The notes beneath the pieces are model-generated. The model had not been told where the DNA came from and did no database searches. It saw nothing but the letters and a program-made list of their open reading frames with translations. Shown here in pieces: positions 19,870 to 28,745 of a stretch of DNA of 56,991 nucleotides. The stretch is taken from the NCBI RefSeq assembly GCF_008757455.1, contig NZ_VCMV01000026.1, forward strand, positions 1-56,991. The letters run 5' to 3'. Both the position numbers and the translations under genes were made by a program. The stretch is from Microvirga brassicacearum (GTDB taxonomy: Bacteria > Pseudomonadota > Alphaproteobacteria > Rhizobiales > Beijerinckiaceae). The stretch's first letter is position 1; each line of letters begins with the position of its first letter.

Positions 19870-20148
19870 TCAATCGTATGGCCAAGCCCGTCCGCGGCGC
19901 CACAGATCGCGTGCGAGTTGCACGGGCCTGACGCCCCTCAAGGTAGGGACCAGAAGGCGGATCATCCCTGCGAGCGCGAATGTCATTGCGCCCGGTACAA
20001 CGAGCATGATCGGAACGGTCACCGCGCTCATGTAACAGCCGCCGCTGTCGCCGGGGCTGCGGCAGATCGGGTTAAGCACAATAAACCCGAGCACGGTGAG
20101 GAAGCCGAGCACGGGCGCGATCACCGCTCCGGCCAGCCCCCCATCCAA
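19870..20148 (-). CDS. Possible small two-helix membrane protein
   Basis: A 92-residue frame with two hydrophobic spans (~5-28, GAVIAPVLGFLTVLGFIVL; ~42-65, VTVPIMLVVPGAMTFALAGM) and a basic C-terminal tail. The ribosome site is weak. It is convergent with hmgA and downstream of another uncharacterised gene. It may be real because membrane-type composition is unusual in a random frame, but I recognise no family. Confidence 0.45.
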   Translation of the reverse strand: MDGGLAGAVIAPVLGFLTVLGFIVLNPICRSPGDSGGCYMSAVTVPIMLVVPGAMTFALAGMIRLLVPTLRGVRPVQLARDLWRRGRAWPYD

Positions 20149-20254
20149 GCACCGTTCCGATCTTTCGAATCATGCTGCAATCCTCGAACGGTACAGCATG
20201 ACACTGTCTTGGCAGCATGTTGAGGTCAACCGGCCTACCCCATTCGCTTGCAAA

Positions 20255-21019
20255 TCAGTTTTCGGGATGAAATTCCAATCCATCGCCAATCGCGTCGATG
20301 GTCATCGGCAGCGACGGAATGGGGAGCTTCTTCCAGACAACCTCCTTCTTATCATGACTGATATCGCCGCGCTCAACTCTTATCTTGCCGGTCAGATAGT
20401 TGATGCTGACGTCGGCGGTCTCGCCGGAATTGCGGGTGACCGAGTGACGATCGTAGCCGATCAGCGCGAAGCGCTCTTCCCGGAATCGGAACCGGTAGGT
20501 GACGGACGACATCGTCCATCCCCCGGCGCTCGCAAATGAATGCAGGCTTACAACCAGCGCCCCCCGTTCGATCGCAATTCCACCAGTCTCCTCGAGAGGA
20601 TCATCCAACACCGGATCGACGCGACGGGGGATCAGAGTATGGTTCTGGAATCGCAGGATATAGTCTCCGGATGACCCGCTGCGGAAAGCGATCGCGAGGA
20701 TCCGCGGGTTAGTGTCGAGTGGGTTCGCGCCGAGTCCGGCGTCATTGGCGACGACATTCCTTGGATCTTGCTGACGGAGAACCACCGCAACATCAGGGAT
20801 CCCATCCCGGTTGAGGTCGCCGAAGGTTTGCGATTCCATCGCCCATCCGGCTGGTATAAATCCGCCCGCCGATGCGGCGCGCGCCGGCAGACGGGGATAG
20901 ATCACGTCAGGGATGGTGAGTTCACTCGCCGCAGGCCGTGAAATCTCGCCATACAACGCAAGCAAGGTTGAAGCGGCGATGATGCATCGCCGCCTCGCGC
21001 CCGACGATTTGCAGATCAT
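20255..21019 (-). CDS. Exported protein with FG-GAP-like segment, unknown function
   Basis: A 254-residue frame starting at the ATG at 21019 (MICKSSGARRRC), overlapping the upstream TRAP binding-protein stop by 4 nt (ATGA). The basic N-terminus plus a hydrophobic stretch (CIIAASTLLALYG) looks like a signal peptide. TFGDLNRDGIPDVAVVLRQ (~70-88) matches the Ca-binding turn of FG-GAP/VCBS blades, and the rest is beta-rich. Only one such motif is visible, so it is not a full propeller. Function unknown; coupling to the TRAP gene is suggested by the overlap. Confidence 0.65.
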   Translation of the reverse strand: MICKSSGARRRCIIAASTLLALYGEISRPAASELTIPDVIYPRLPARAASAGGFIPAGWAMESQTFGDLNRDGIPDVAVVLRQQDPRNVVANDAGLGANPLDTNPRILAIAFRSGSSGDYILRFQNHTLIPRRVDPVLDDPLEETGGIAIERGALVVSLHSFASAGGWTMSSVTYRFRFREERFALIGYDRHSVTRNSGETADVSINYLTGKIRVERGDISHDKKEVVWKKLPIPSLPMTIDAIGDGLEFHPEN

Positions 21020-22119
21020 GAGCGCCCGCGCGTGCGGATCATGAAGGTGTCGTAGGCGTATTCGTTGAGCTGCCACCACGGCAGCACCTCGCCACGATAG
21101 GTGACCATCGAATCGTACGCGCGCTTGAAATCAGCGTTCTTGGCCGAGATCTCGCCGTAGAGTTCGTTCGCCGCCTTGAGCGCCGCTTCCATGATCGGCT
21201 GCGGGAACGAGCGCAGCTCGACGCCTTGCGCCAGAAGACGGCGCAGGCCGCCGGGATTGACGTAATCGTACTTGGCCAGCATCCAGTTATTGGCGGCCTC
21301 GCAGGCGTTCGCCATGATCACCTGATAGCTCTTCGGCAGCTCGTTGTATTTCTGCAGGTTGACCATCAGGTGCAGCATCGCTCCGCCTTCCCACCAGCCG
21401 GGCGCGTAGTAATATTTGGCGACCTTCACCAGACCGAGCTTTTCGTCGTCGTAAGGCCCGACGAATTCAGCCGCATCGATGGTGCCGCGCTCGAGGGCCG
21501 GGAACACGTCGCCCGCCGGAATCTGCTGCGGCACCACGCCGAGTTTCGCCAGCACGTCGCCGCCGAGACCGCCGATGCGGAACTTGAGGCCCTTCAGGTC
21601 GTCGACGGTGTTCAGTTCCTTGCGGAAGAAACCACCCATCTGCGTGCCCGACTGGCCGCATGCGAGCGCGATGGCGTTGTAGCGCGCCAGCACCTCGTTG
21701 GTAATCTTGGCGCCGTCGGCGAAGTGCCACCAGGAATGCTGCTGGCGCGCATTGAGGCCGAACGGGACGCCGGTGCCGAAGGCAAGCGTCGGATCCTTGC
21801 CGATATACATGTAGCTCGGGGTGTGGGCCAATTCGACGGTGCCGTTCTGGACCGCGTCGAGGGCCTGTCCGCCGCCCACGATCTCGCCCGCGGCGAAGGT
21901 CTGGACCTGGAATTTGTTGTCGGTCGCCTCGGCCATGTATTTGGCGAAGGTCTGGGCGGTGCCGTAGATGGTGTCGAGCGCCTTGGGGAAGCTCGAGGTC
22001 AGCCGCCATCGGATTTCCGGCGCCGATTGCGCGATCGCCGGGGCCGCGACCGTTCCGGCTGCGGCGACGAGACCCGCTCCGGTGAGGAAGCTTCTTCTTT
22101 TCATGGCTGTGGACGTCAT
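21016..22119 (-). CDS. TRAP transporter substrate-binding protein (DctP/TakP-like)
   Basis: Periplasmic receptor of a tripartite ATP-independent transporter. It has 367 residues from the ATG at 22119 (MTSTAMKRRSFLTGAGLVAA). The RRSFL motif plus hydrophobic stretch resembles a Tat signal, with cleavage after APAIAQ. GLNARQQHSWW, LKGLKFRIGG and the conserved EFVGPYDD segment fit the subgroup whose best-known member TakP binds 2-oxoacids. No DctQ/DctM membrane genes are in the window, so this is an orphan receptor. It is divergent (64 bp) from a fumarylacetoacetate hydrolase-family gene. Confidence 0.88.
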   Translation of the reverse strand: MTSTAMKRRSFLTGAGLVAAAGTVAAPAIAQSAPEIRWRLTSSFPKALDTIYGTAQTFAKYMAEATDNKFQVQTFAAGEIVGGGQALDAVQNGTVELAHTPSYMYIGKDPTLAFGTGVPFGLNARQQHSWWHFADGAKITNEVLARYNAIALACGQSGTQMGGFFRKELNTVDDLKGLKFRIGGLGGDVLAKLGVVPQQIPAGDVFPALERGTIDAAEFVGPYDDEKLGLVKVAKYYYAPGWWEGGAMLHLMVNLQKYNELPKSYQVIMANACEAANNWMLAKYDYVNPGGLRRLLAQGVELRSFPQPIMEAALKAANELYGEISAKNADFKRAYDSMVTYRGEVLPWWQLNEYAYDTFMIRTRGRS

Positions 22120-22183
22120 AAGCGTTTCCCCGCGAATTGTTTTGTTGCAAGCTCGTCTAAGCATAACAAACAGGCTGGTGGCT

Positions 22184-23203
22184 ATGAAGCTTTCTTCCCT
22201 AAAGCAAGGTCGAGACGGCCGTCTTGTGGTGGTGTCGAAAGACCTCACGCGAGCGACGGACGCTTTTTTCATCGTTCCAACGCTCCAGCAAGCCCTCGAT
22301 CAATGGGAAAAGGTGGCCCCCCTGCTCGCCGACCTGGCCGAGCAGCTCGAACTCGGCTCCGTGCCGTCGTTCCGTTTTCACGAGCACGATTGCGCCTCCC
22401 CTTTGCCCCGCGCCTATCAGTGGGCCGACGGGTCGGCTTATGTGAACCATGTGGAACTGGTGCGCAAAGCTCGCGGCGCCGACATGCCGGACACGTTCTG
22501 GACCGATCCGCTGATCTATCAGGGCGGTTCCGACGGCTTCCTCAACCCGCGCGATCCAATCCCGGCCATCGACGAGGCGCACGGGATCGATTTCGAGGCC
22601 GAGGTGGCGGTCATCACCGGCGACGTCCCGCTGGGCGCGACCCGGGGGGAAGCAGCGGCGGCCATCCGGCTGGTGGTCCTCGTCAACGATGTCTCTTTGC
22701 GCAACCTGGTGCCGACGGAACTGGGCAAGGGCTTCGGCTTCTTCCAGTCCAAGCCGGCCTCGTCTCTCTCCCCCGTCGCCGTCACGCCGGATGAGCTGGG
22801 CGAGGCGTGGGACGGCGGTAAACTGCACCTCCCGCTGCTCTCCAGTCTCAACGGAACGCTCTTCGGCAAGCCGAATGCGGGCGTCGACATGACGTTCGAT
22901 TTTGCAACCCTGATCGCCCACGCGGCACGAACCCGGAACCTTGGGGCCGGCGCGATCATCGGTTCCGGCACCGTCTCGAACAAGGGGGCGGATGGCGGAC
23001 CCGGCCAATCCATTGCGGACGGGGGCGTCGGTTATTCGTGCATTGCCGAACTCCGAACCGTCGAAACGATCAGGGACGGGAAGGCGAAGACGCCATTCCT
23101 CAAGATCGGCGACACCGTTCGCATCGAGATGAAGGACAAAGCGGGCCAATCCATCTTCGGCGCCATCGAGCAGGACGTCGCGCGTCATGAACGGAAAACC
23201 TGA
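22184..23203 (+). CDS. Fumarylacetoacetate hydrolase family protein, likely last step of the homogentisate route
   Basis: A 339-residue protein starting at the ATG at 22184 (MKLSSLKQGRDGRLVVVSKD). The N-terminal FAH cap is followed by the catalytic core: the metal-site acidic residues lie in DFEAEVAVITGD (~127-138), and VNDVSLRNLVPTEL and ADGGPGQSIADGG segments are present. With hppD, maiA and hmgA 2.3-6 kb away, fumarylacetoacetase is the most economical assignment. FAH-family enzymes also include acylpyruvases and hydratases, so the exact reaction is inferred from context. Confidence 0.85.
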   Translation: MKLSSLKQGRDGRLVVVSKDLTRATDAFFIVPTLQQALDQWEKVAPLLADLAEQLELGSVPSFRFHEHDCASPLPRAYQWADGSAYVNHVELVRKARGADMPDTFWTDPLIYQGGSDGFLNPRDPIPAIDEAHGIDFEAEVAVITGDVPLGATRGEAAAAIRLVVLVNDVSLRNLVPTELGKGFGFFQSKPASSLSPVAVTPDELGEAWDGGKLHLPLLSSLNGTLFGKPNAGVDMTFDFATLIAHAARTRNLGAGAIIGSGTVSNKGADGGPGQSIADGGVGYSCIAELRTVETIRDGKAKTPFLKIGDTVRIEMKDKAGQSIFGAIEQDVARHERKT

Positions 23204-23277
23204 CGTATATTTGCGGAACCCTTTTCGCTCTGCTGCCATTTAAGCGGACAACATCGCAAGCACAGGGAGCGTGAACC

Positions 23278-24063
23278 ATGAATCTCGGCAGCATCCTCGA
23301 AGGCCTCATGCAAGGCCAGGGTCAGCAACGCGGCCAGAACCCACTGGGCGGCAACCGGCCGTCGCAAGGCGGTTTCGGGGGGCAAGGTGGCCCGGGCGGA
23401 TTGGGCGACCTCCAGGGCAGCCTGAGCGACATCGTGGCGAAAATCCCCGGCGGCATGGGCGGCCTCGCAGGCGGCGGCCTGCTCTCGCTGATTCTGGGAT
23501 CGAAGAGCGGACGGTCCGCCGGTGGCTCGCTGCTGAAGGCAGGCGGACTTGCAGTTCTGTCGGCGGTCGCCTTCAAGGCTTACGAGGATTGGAAGAAGAG
23601 GCAGACGCCCGGCGCGGGTTCCCTCGATCAGATCCCCGCGCAGGTTCCAACCGGCAGCGGCTTCCACCCCACCGAGGAAAAAGACAAGAACGGCAACGAG
23701 TTGGGGATCGCGCTCGTACAGGCGATGATTTCCGCCGCCAAATCCGACGGCCATCTCGATAGCATGGAGAGCACCCGTATCCAGGAGCAGATCGAGCAGC
23801 TCGGCCTCGGCGCTACCGAAAAAGGCTTCCTGATGGACGTGATCGCGAAGCCCGCCGACGCGGCCAGCATCGCGCGGCTCGCCACGACGACCGAACAGGC
23901 ATCGGAATTGTACGTGGCGTCCCGGCTGGTGATCGGAGACGCCGACACGCCGGAGGAAAAGGCCTATCTCGACCGGCTCGTGAGCCTGATGAATCTGCCG
24001 CCCGATCTCGTGGCGCATCTCGATGCGCAGGTCGACGGCGTGCGCGGCGCGGTCGCCGCCTGA
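23278..24063 (+). CDS. DUF533/TerB-like protein with Gly/Gln-rich N-terminus
   Basis: 261 residues. The first ~75 are Gly/Gln/Asn-rich and low complexity. A short hydrophobic glycine-rich segment (~60-100, GGLAGGGLLSLILG and LLKAGGLAVLSAVAF) could associate with membrane. The C-terminal half (~140-255) is helical, with ALVQAMISAAKSDGHLDSMEST, which matches the TerB-like fold seen in YebE/DUF533 proteins. The ribosome site AGGGAG precedes the ATG. No role is established. Confidence 0.8.
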   Translation: MNLGSILEGLMQGQGQQRGQNPLGGNRPSQGGFGGQGGPGGLGDLQGSLSDIVAKIPGGMGGLAGGGLLSLILGSKSGRSAGGSLLKAGGLAVLSAVAFKAYEDWKKRQTPGAGSLDQIPAQVPTGSGFHPTEEKDKNGNELGIALVQAMISAAKSDGHLDSMESTRIQEQIEQLGLGATEKGFLMDVIAKPADAASIARLATTTEQASELYVASRLVIGDADTPEEKAYLDRLVSLMNLPPDLVAHLDAQVDGVRGAVAA

Positions 24064-24071
24064 TCCGACAG

Positions 24072-24095
24072 GGGGTTGCCGATTGCCGCAACCCC
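24072..24095. terminator. Bidirectional terminator candidate between TerB-like gene and uup
   Basis: GGGGTTGC-N8-GCAACCCC is a perfect 8-bp stem in the 31-bp gap between two convergent genes. T-runs are absent on both sides, so its strength is uncertain. Confidence 0.5.
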
Positions 24096-25906
24096 TACCC
24101 TTCGATTTCGTCCTTCAGCATTTCGAGCTCGAGCCAGCGATCTTCCGCCGCCGCGAGTTCGGATTGCAAGGCGCCGAGTGCGGATGATGCTTTCTGAAAG
24201 CGCTCGGGATCGCGGCCATAGAGCTGCGGGTCGTCGAGAACGGCTTGCAGCTTTCCGATCTTCGCCTCGATTTCCGCCATCCGCGCCGGCAGCGTCTTCA
24301 GGTCGTGCTGCTCGTTGAAGTTCATCTTGCGCCTGGACGAAGACGGAGGCGCCACCTGAGCCTTCGCGGCGGCCTTTGGCTTCTCCTCTTTGGCGACCAC
24401 TCGGGCCTGCACGCCCTGCCCGCGCTGGTTCACCATGTCGGTATAACCGCCCGCATATTCGATCCAGACGCCCTCCCCCTCCGAGACCAGAACCGAGCTG
24501 GCGGTCCGGTCGAGGAAATCGCGATCGTGGCTCACGAGGATGACGGTGCCGGAATAATCGGTGATCATTTCCTGCAGCAGGTCGAGCGTCTCGAGATCGA
24601 GGTCGTTGGTGGGCTCGTCGAGGACGAGCAGGTTCGAGGGCTGTGCGAGAGCCCGGGCCAGCATCAGCCGATTGCGCTCACCGCCTGACAACACGCTCAC
24701 AGGCGTGCGCGCCTGCTCGGGCGCAAACAGGAAATCCTTCATGTAGCCGACAACGTGCTTGGTCTGCCCGCCGATCGACACGGTGTCGCCGCGCCCGCCG
24801 GTGAGGGTTTCGGCGACCGTCGCCGCAGGATCGAGGCTCATGCGCCGCTGGTCCAGCGTGATCATCTGCAAGTTCGACCCGAGCCGAACCCGGCCCTCAT
24901 CGGGCTTGGCCGTGCCGGTGAGAAGATTGATGAGGGTGGTCTTGCCGGCCCCGTTCGGCCCGACGATGCCGAGCCGATCCCCGCGCAGGATGCGCAGCGA
25001 CAAATCCGAGACGAGCACGCGGCTGCCATAGGCCTTCGAGATTTTTTCGGCCTCGACGACCAGCGTGCCGGATTGCTCGCTTTCCGCGAGCGTCATGTTG
25101 ACGGTCCCGACCGCGCCTCGGTGTTCGCGCCGCTCCTGCCGCATGGCATGGAGGTTGCCGAGCCGCCGCACATTGCGCTTGCGGCGCGCCGTGACGCCGT
25201 AACGAAGCCAGTCGGCTTCGGCGGCAAGCTTGCGGTCGAGCTTGTGCCGATCGAGTTCTTCCTGCTCGAGCACCTCGTCGCGCCATGCCTCGAAATGCGC
25301 GAACCCGCGATCCATGCGCCGGGTCAGGCCGCGATCGAGCCAGATCGTCGCTTCCGACAGGTTCTCGAGAAAGCGCCGGTCGTGGCTGATGAGGACCATC
25401 GCCGAGCGGAGGCCTTTCAGTTCGCTCTCCAGCCATTCGATGGCCGGCAGGTCGAGGTGGTTCGTGGGCTCGTCGAGCAGCAGGATATCGGGCGCGGGCG
25501 CCAGGGCCTGCGCCAAGGCTGCGCGGCGGCCCTCCCCGCCCGAAAGCGATGCCGGCTCTTCCTCACCCGTGAGGCCCAGTTGCTCCAGGAGGTAGCGGGC
25601 GCGATACGGATCATCGCCCGGCCCGAGGCCGGCCTCCACATAGGCGAGCGTGTTTTCGAACGCGCCGAGATCGGGCTCCTGCGCGAGATATCGGATCGTC
25701 GCGCCCGGTTGCACGAAACGGATGCCGCGATCGGCCTCGATGAGGCCCGCCGCGATTTTCAGCAGTGTGGACTTGCCCGAGCCGTTGCGCCCGACGAGAC
25801 ATGCGCGCTCGCCCGGCGCGATCGCCAGTTCGGCACTTTGGATGAGGGGCGTTCCGCCGAACGTAAGAGCAACGTCTTGGAGTGTCAGAAGAGGAGGTGC
25901 AGCCAT
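24095..25906 (-). CDS. uup: ABC-F ATPase of the Uup type
   Basis: Soluble twin-ABC protein. ABC-F members act on ribosomes, and Uup is linked to DNA-branch and ribosome functions. It has 603 residues from the ATG at 25906 (MAAPPLLTLQDVALTFGGTP). Walker A motifs are GRNGSGKST at 39-47 and GPNGAGKTT near 315-323. Signatures are LSGGEGRR and LSGGERNR, with an inter-domain linker between the cassettes. A C-terminal coiled coil (~535-603) identifies Uup rather than EttA. No transmembrane segment is present. An earlier in-frame ATG at 26011 lies inside the GNAT gene. Confidence 0.92.
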   Translation of the reverse strand: MAAPPLLTLQDVALTFGGTPLIQSAELAIAPGERACLVGRNGSGKSTLLKIAAGLIEADRGIRFVQPGATIRYLAQEPDLGAFENTLAYVEAGLGPGDDPYRARYLLEQLGLTGEEEPASLSGGEGRRAALAQALAPAPDILLLDEPTNHLDLPAIEWLESELKGLRSAMVLISHDRRFLENLSEATIWLDRGLTRRMDRGFAHFEAWRDEVLEQEELDRHKLDRKLAAEADWLRYGVTARRKRNVRRLGNLHAMRQERREHRGAVGTVNMTLAESEQSGTLVVEAEKISKAYGSRVLVSDLSLRILRGDRLGIVGPNGAGKTTLINLLTGTAKPDEGRVRLGSNLQMITLDQRRMSLDPAATVAETLTGGRGDTVSIGGQTKHVVGYMKDFLFAPEQARTPVSVLSGGERNRLMLARALAQPSNLLVLDEPTNDLDLETLDLLQEMITDYSGTVILVSHDRDFLDRTASSVLVSEGEGVWIEYAGGYTDMVNQRGQGVQARVVAKEEKPKAAAKAQVAPPSSSRRKMNFNEQHDLKTLPARMAEIEAKIGKLQAVLDDPQLYGRDPERFQKASSALGALQSELAAAEDRWLELEMLKDEIEG

Positions 25907-25967
25907 TTGCGCTTCCGTGACACCTCCCGGCCACGGATGCAAGGCCAGCCGGCCGGTCAGATCAGCC

Positions 25968-26417
25968 CTATGGGCGGCGCGCCTGAAAAAAGGTCTTGCC
26001 GCCCCGAACAAGGCCAGCGCCCTCGTAAAAGCGCAGCGTGGATTCCAGCTTCGAGCCCGTCGCCAGCATCACTTTGTAGCAATCCGCCCGCCATGCGGCG
26101 TCAAGTGCCGCAGTGAGAACGCGGCGGCCCAGCCCGGCGCGACGATACTCCGGGTGCGTCACGACGTTCTCGATCACCCCATAGGGTTTTGCTGCTCGGG
26201 TGAGATTAGGAATGATCGCCAATGCGCAGGAGGATACCAGGGATCCCTTTGCGTCCGCTACGATCACAGTGACGAAGCCCGAGGCGAGCAGCGCCGACCA
26301 GGCCTGTTCGGCCCGCTTTGTATCGAGGGGCGGATCGTCGGGGTTCAGGTGCCGGTAAAGGTCCAGAATTTGGCCCAGGTCACTCTGCGATGCCGGGCGG
26401 ATAACGGTTTCACTCAT
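25968..26417 (-). CDS. GNAT-family N-acetyltransferase
   Basis: A 149-residue single-domain acetyltransferase. The acetyl-CoA pyrophosphate loop is in EYRRAGLGRRVL (~90-101), preceded by the conserved beta strand GVIENVVTHP. The FYEGAGLVRGGKTFF end is family-typical. The substrate cannot be predicted. It lies 61 bp upstream of uup on the same strand and divergent from the histidine-kinase gene. Confidence 0.85.
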   Translation of the reverse strand: MSETVIRPASQSDLGQILDLYRHLNPDDPPLDTKRAEQAWSALLASGFVTVIVADAKGSLVSSCALAIIPNLTRAAKPYGVIENVVTHPEYRRAGLGRRVLTAALDAAWRADCYKVMLATGSKLESTLRFYEGAGLVRGGKTFFQARRP

Positions 26418-26563
26418 CCATCGATATTAAAGCCGATCATGCCGGAGGGAAGCCCGACAATCCGGCACCGCCAGCGGGATATTCGCGCCGAGGTGCTACC
26501 TCCTAAGGGTGGACGCGTGTCGATCTTTGTGATCCCTTTCGATTCCATCGGCTGGACCCTTGC

Positions 26564-28606
26564 ATGACGCTTACGAGACGCCTGCTCCTCCTGGCGCTGA
26601 TCTCGGTTCTGCCGGCGATCATCATCTGGACGTACACGGAAGTCTCGCTGCGGCGCGCCCGCGAGGCGGAAGTGACCGACCTGGCGATCCGTCAGGCGCG
26701 CCTTGCGGCCTCGGAACTGGAGCGGATCTTCGACGGCGTCCAAAGCCTGCTGCTCGCCGTGGACGAGACCCTGTCGATCAAGACGCTCAACGCGCCCCTC
26801 TGCAGCACCTATCTGCAATCCCTTCAGCGGAAAGTTCCGCACATCCTGTCCCTGGTGGCACTGGATCTCAATGGTCTCGTGCGCTGCCGGTCGGGCGAGC
26901 CGACGGATGATGGTACCCGCTTCACGGAGCGCTCCTATTTCAAGGATTCGTTGGCGCGGCAGGGATTTGCGGTCGGCGAGTTCACGTCGGAATTCGTCGA
27001 GGGTGGTCTCGGCCCGCATCCCGTGCTGCCGCTGGCCCTTCCGATCTGGGGCGACGATGGAAAAATCGTCGGAACGATCGCCGCGGCGCTCGACCTGCGA
27101 TGGCTCGACGTCAAGCTGGCGGAACGGGTTCTGCCCTCGGGCGGCTCGGTCACCATCGCCGATCGGAATGGTGTCATCATCGCGCGGGAACCCTTGCCCG
27201 ACCGCTTCGTCGGAACCCGCATCCCGGAACCGTTCATGAAATATGTTCAGGGAAGCGGGGTCGGATCGTTCGAAACCGTGAGCCAGGACGGCGTCAAGCG
27301 CATCCTCGGCTATATTCCGGCGGGTGCCTCATCGGCGGGGATGTTCGTCAGCGCGGGGTTTTCGTCGAAGGAGGCTTTCAGCGCCATCAACCGCGCCGCC
27401 AATCGCGGCTTCATGATCATCGCGGCCGCGCTGGTTCTCGCCCTATCGTCATCGTGGCTCGCCAGTCGAGCATTCATTGCCAAACCGCTCGAGGCCATGA
27501 CTCACGCGGTCAGGGCGTGGCGGCGGGGCGATTACAACGCCCGCATGGACCTCCGCGGTGCGCCCGGAGAGCTGGGCGTGCTGGCGCGCGCATTCAACGA
27601 CCTGATGGACGATCTCGCCGAGCGCCAACGCGCCCTCCAGGCAAGTGAGGAACATGCTCGCCTCGCGCTTGAGGCAGGCGAGATGGGCACATGGTGGTAT
27701 GACCACCTGAAAGGGACAGGAGGCTGGTCGAGCCAGGCCGCCCTGTTGCTGGGGCTGTCACCCGACCAAACCACCACGACGCTCCCCGCCTGGCTGAGCC
27801 TTGTCCATGCCGACGATGCCGAAAAGGTCCTGGCAAATCTCCGCATCTCGGCGCTGGGGGACGGGGATTATGAGGATGAGTTCCGGGTGGTTCGCCCGAA
27901 CGGCGACGCGCGCTGGATCAACTCGAAAGGCCGCGTGTTCTTCGACAATCTCAAGCGGCCGGTCTATTTCGTCGGGATCTTTCAAGACATCACAGCCCGC
28001 AAGCAGGCCGAAAACCAGCAGCGGCTGCTCCTCGACGAGTTGAATCACCGGGTCAAGAACACGCTCGCAACCGTTCAATCTATCGCGGCCCAGACGCAAC
28101 GCACCGCCCCCGATCCGCAGAAGTTCCGCCAGGCCTTCGAAGGCCGGCTCATGGCCCTCTCGAAGACCCACGACCTCCTCACCCGCAATTCGTGGCGCGA
28201 CGCCGACCTGCATGACATCGCCGAGCAGGAGCTCGCGCCCTATCGGCGAGATCAGGATGAGCGCGTGACGATCGAGGGCCCGATGGTGAACCTGCCGTCA
28301 CGTCACGCCATCAATTTCGGGCTCGTGCTGCACGAACTCGTGACGAACGCCGTCAAGTATGGCGCGCTTTCAACCGCGGCGGGCCGCCTGGAATTGCGCT
28401 GGTCGATCGTCTCGCAATCGGAGGCGCTGGCGCCGGAATTGCGGCTGCACTGGCGTGAGATGGATGGCCCCGTCGTCAAGCCGTCGAAGCATCACGGTTT
28501 CGGCACGCGCCTGATCCGCCGGAGCATCGAGGGCGAGTTGACGGGGGTCGTCACGGCGCATTTCGCGCCTGTGGGCGTGTCCTATGTGATTGCCGTGCCA
28601 CTGTGA
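26564..28606 (+). CDS. Membrane sensor histidine kinase, HWE family, with Cache, HAMP and PAS domains
   Basis: 680 residues. TM1 ~7-25, a periplasmic double-Cache-type sensor domain (~30-280) and TM2 ~282-304 are followed by HAMP (~305-357), a PAS domain (~375-478) and an HWE kinase core. The phospho-acceptor His lies in DELNHRVKNTLATVQSIAAQ (~490-509), and the family-defining W-x-E is seen as HWREMDGP near 630. The N box reads LHELVTNAVKYGAL. HWE kinases often feed the PhyR/general stress pathway in Alphaproteobacteria, but no response regulator, NepR or ECF sigma gene is adjacent, so this is an orphan. Confidence 0.92.
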   Translation: MTLTRRLLLLALISVLPAIIIWTYTEVSLRRAREAEVTDLAIRQARLAASELERIFDGVQSLLLAVDETLSIKTLNAPLCSTYLQSLQRKVPHILSLVALDLNGLVRCRSGEPTDDGTRFTERSYFKDSLARQGFAVGEFTSEFVEGGLGPHPVLPLALPIWGDDGKIVGTIAAALDLRWLDVKLAERVLPSGGSVTIADRNGVIIAREPLPDRFVGTRIPEPFMKYVQGSGVGSFETVSQDGVKRILGYIPAGASSAGMFVSAGFSSKEAFSAINRAANRGFMIIAAALVLALSSSWLASRAFIAKPLEAMTHAVRAWRRGDYNARMDLRGAPGELGVLARAFNDLMDDLAERQRALQASEEHARLALEAGEMGTWWYDHLKGTGGWSSQAALLLGLSPDQTTTTLPAWLSLVHADDAEKVLANLRISALGDGDYEDEFRVVRPNGDARWINSKGRVFFDNLKRPVYFVGIFQDITARKQAENQQRLLLDELNHRVKNTLATVQSIAAQTQRTAPDPQKFRQAFEGRLMALSKTHDLLTRNSWRDADLHDIAEQELAPYRRDQDERVTIEGPMVNLPSRHAINFGLVLHELVTNAVKYGALSTAAGRLELRWSIVSQSEALAPELRLHWREMDGPVVKPSKHHGFGTRLIRRSIEGELTGVVTAHFAPVGVSYVIAVPL

Positions 28607-28745
28607 TTCATCATCATTTCCTTCGGAACACCAGCGTTCCCGCGAGAGGCAGCGGTACCTTTACGTTGCGAAATGGCGCGCCATAGTCCAGTTTCCCGAC
28701 GGAAGCAGGGCGTGCGCTCGGCAGTCTAGAGTTCAACGGCTTGCA

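Noticed and set aside
21226..22794. A 522-codon plus-strand frame opposite the TRAP receptor
   Set aside because: It overlaps both the TRAP receptor and the FAH-family gene in other frames and has no domain.
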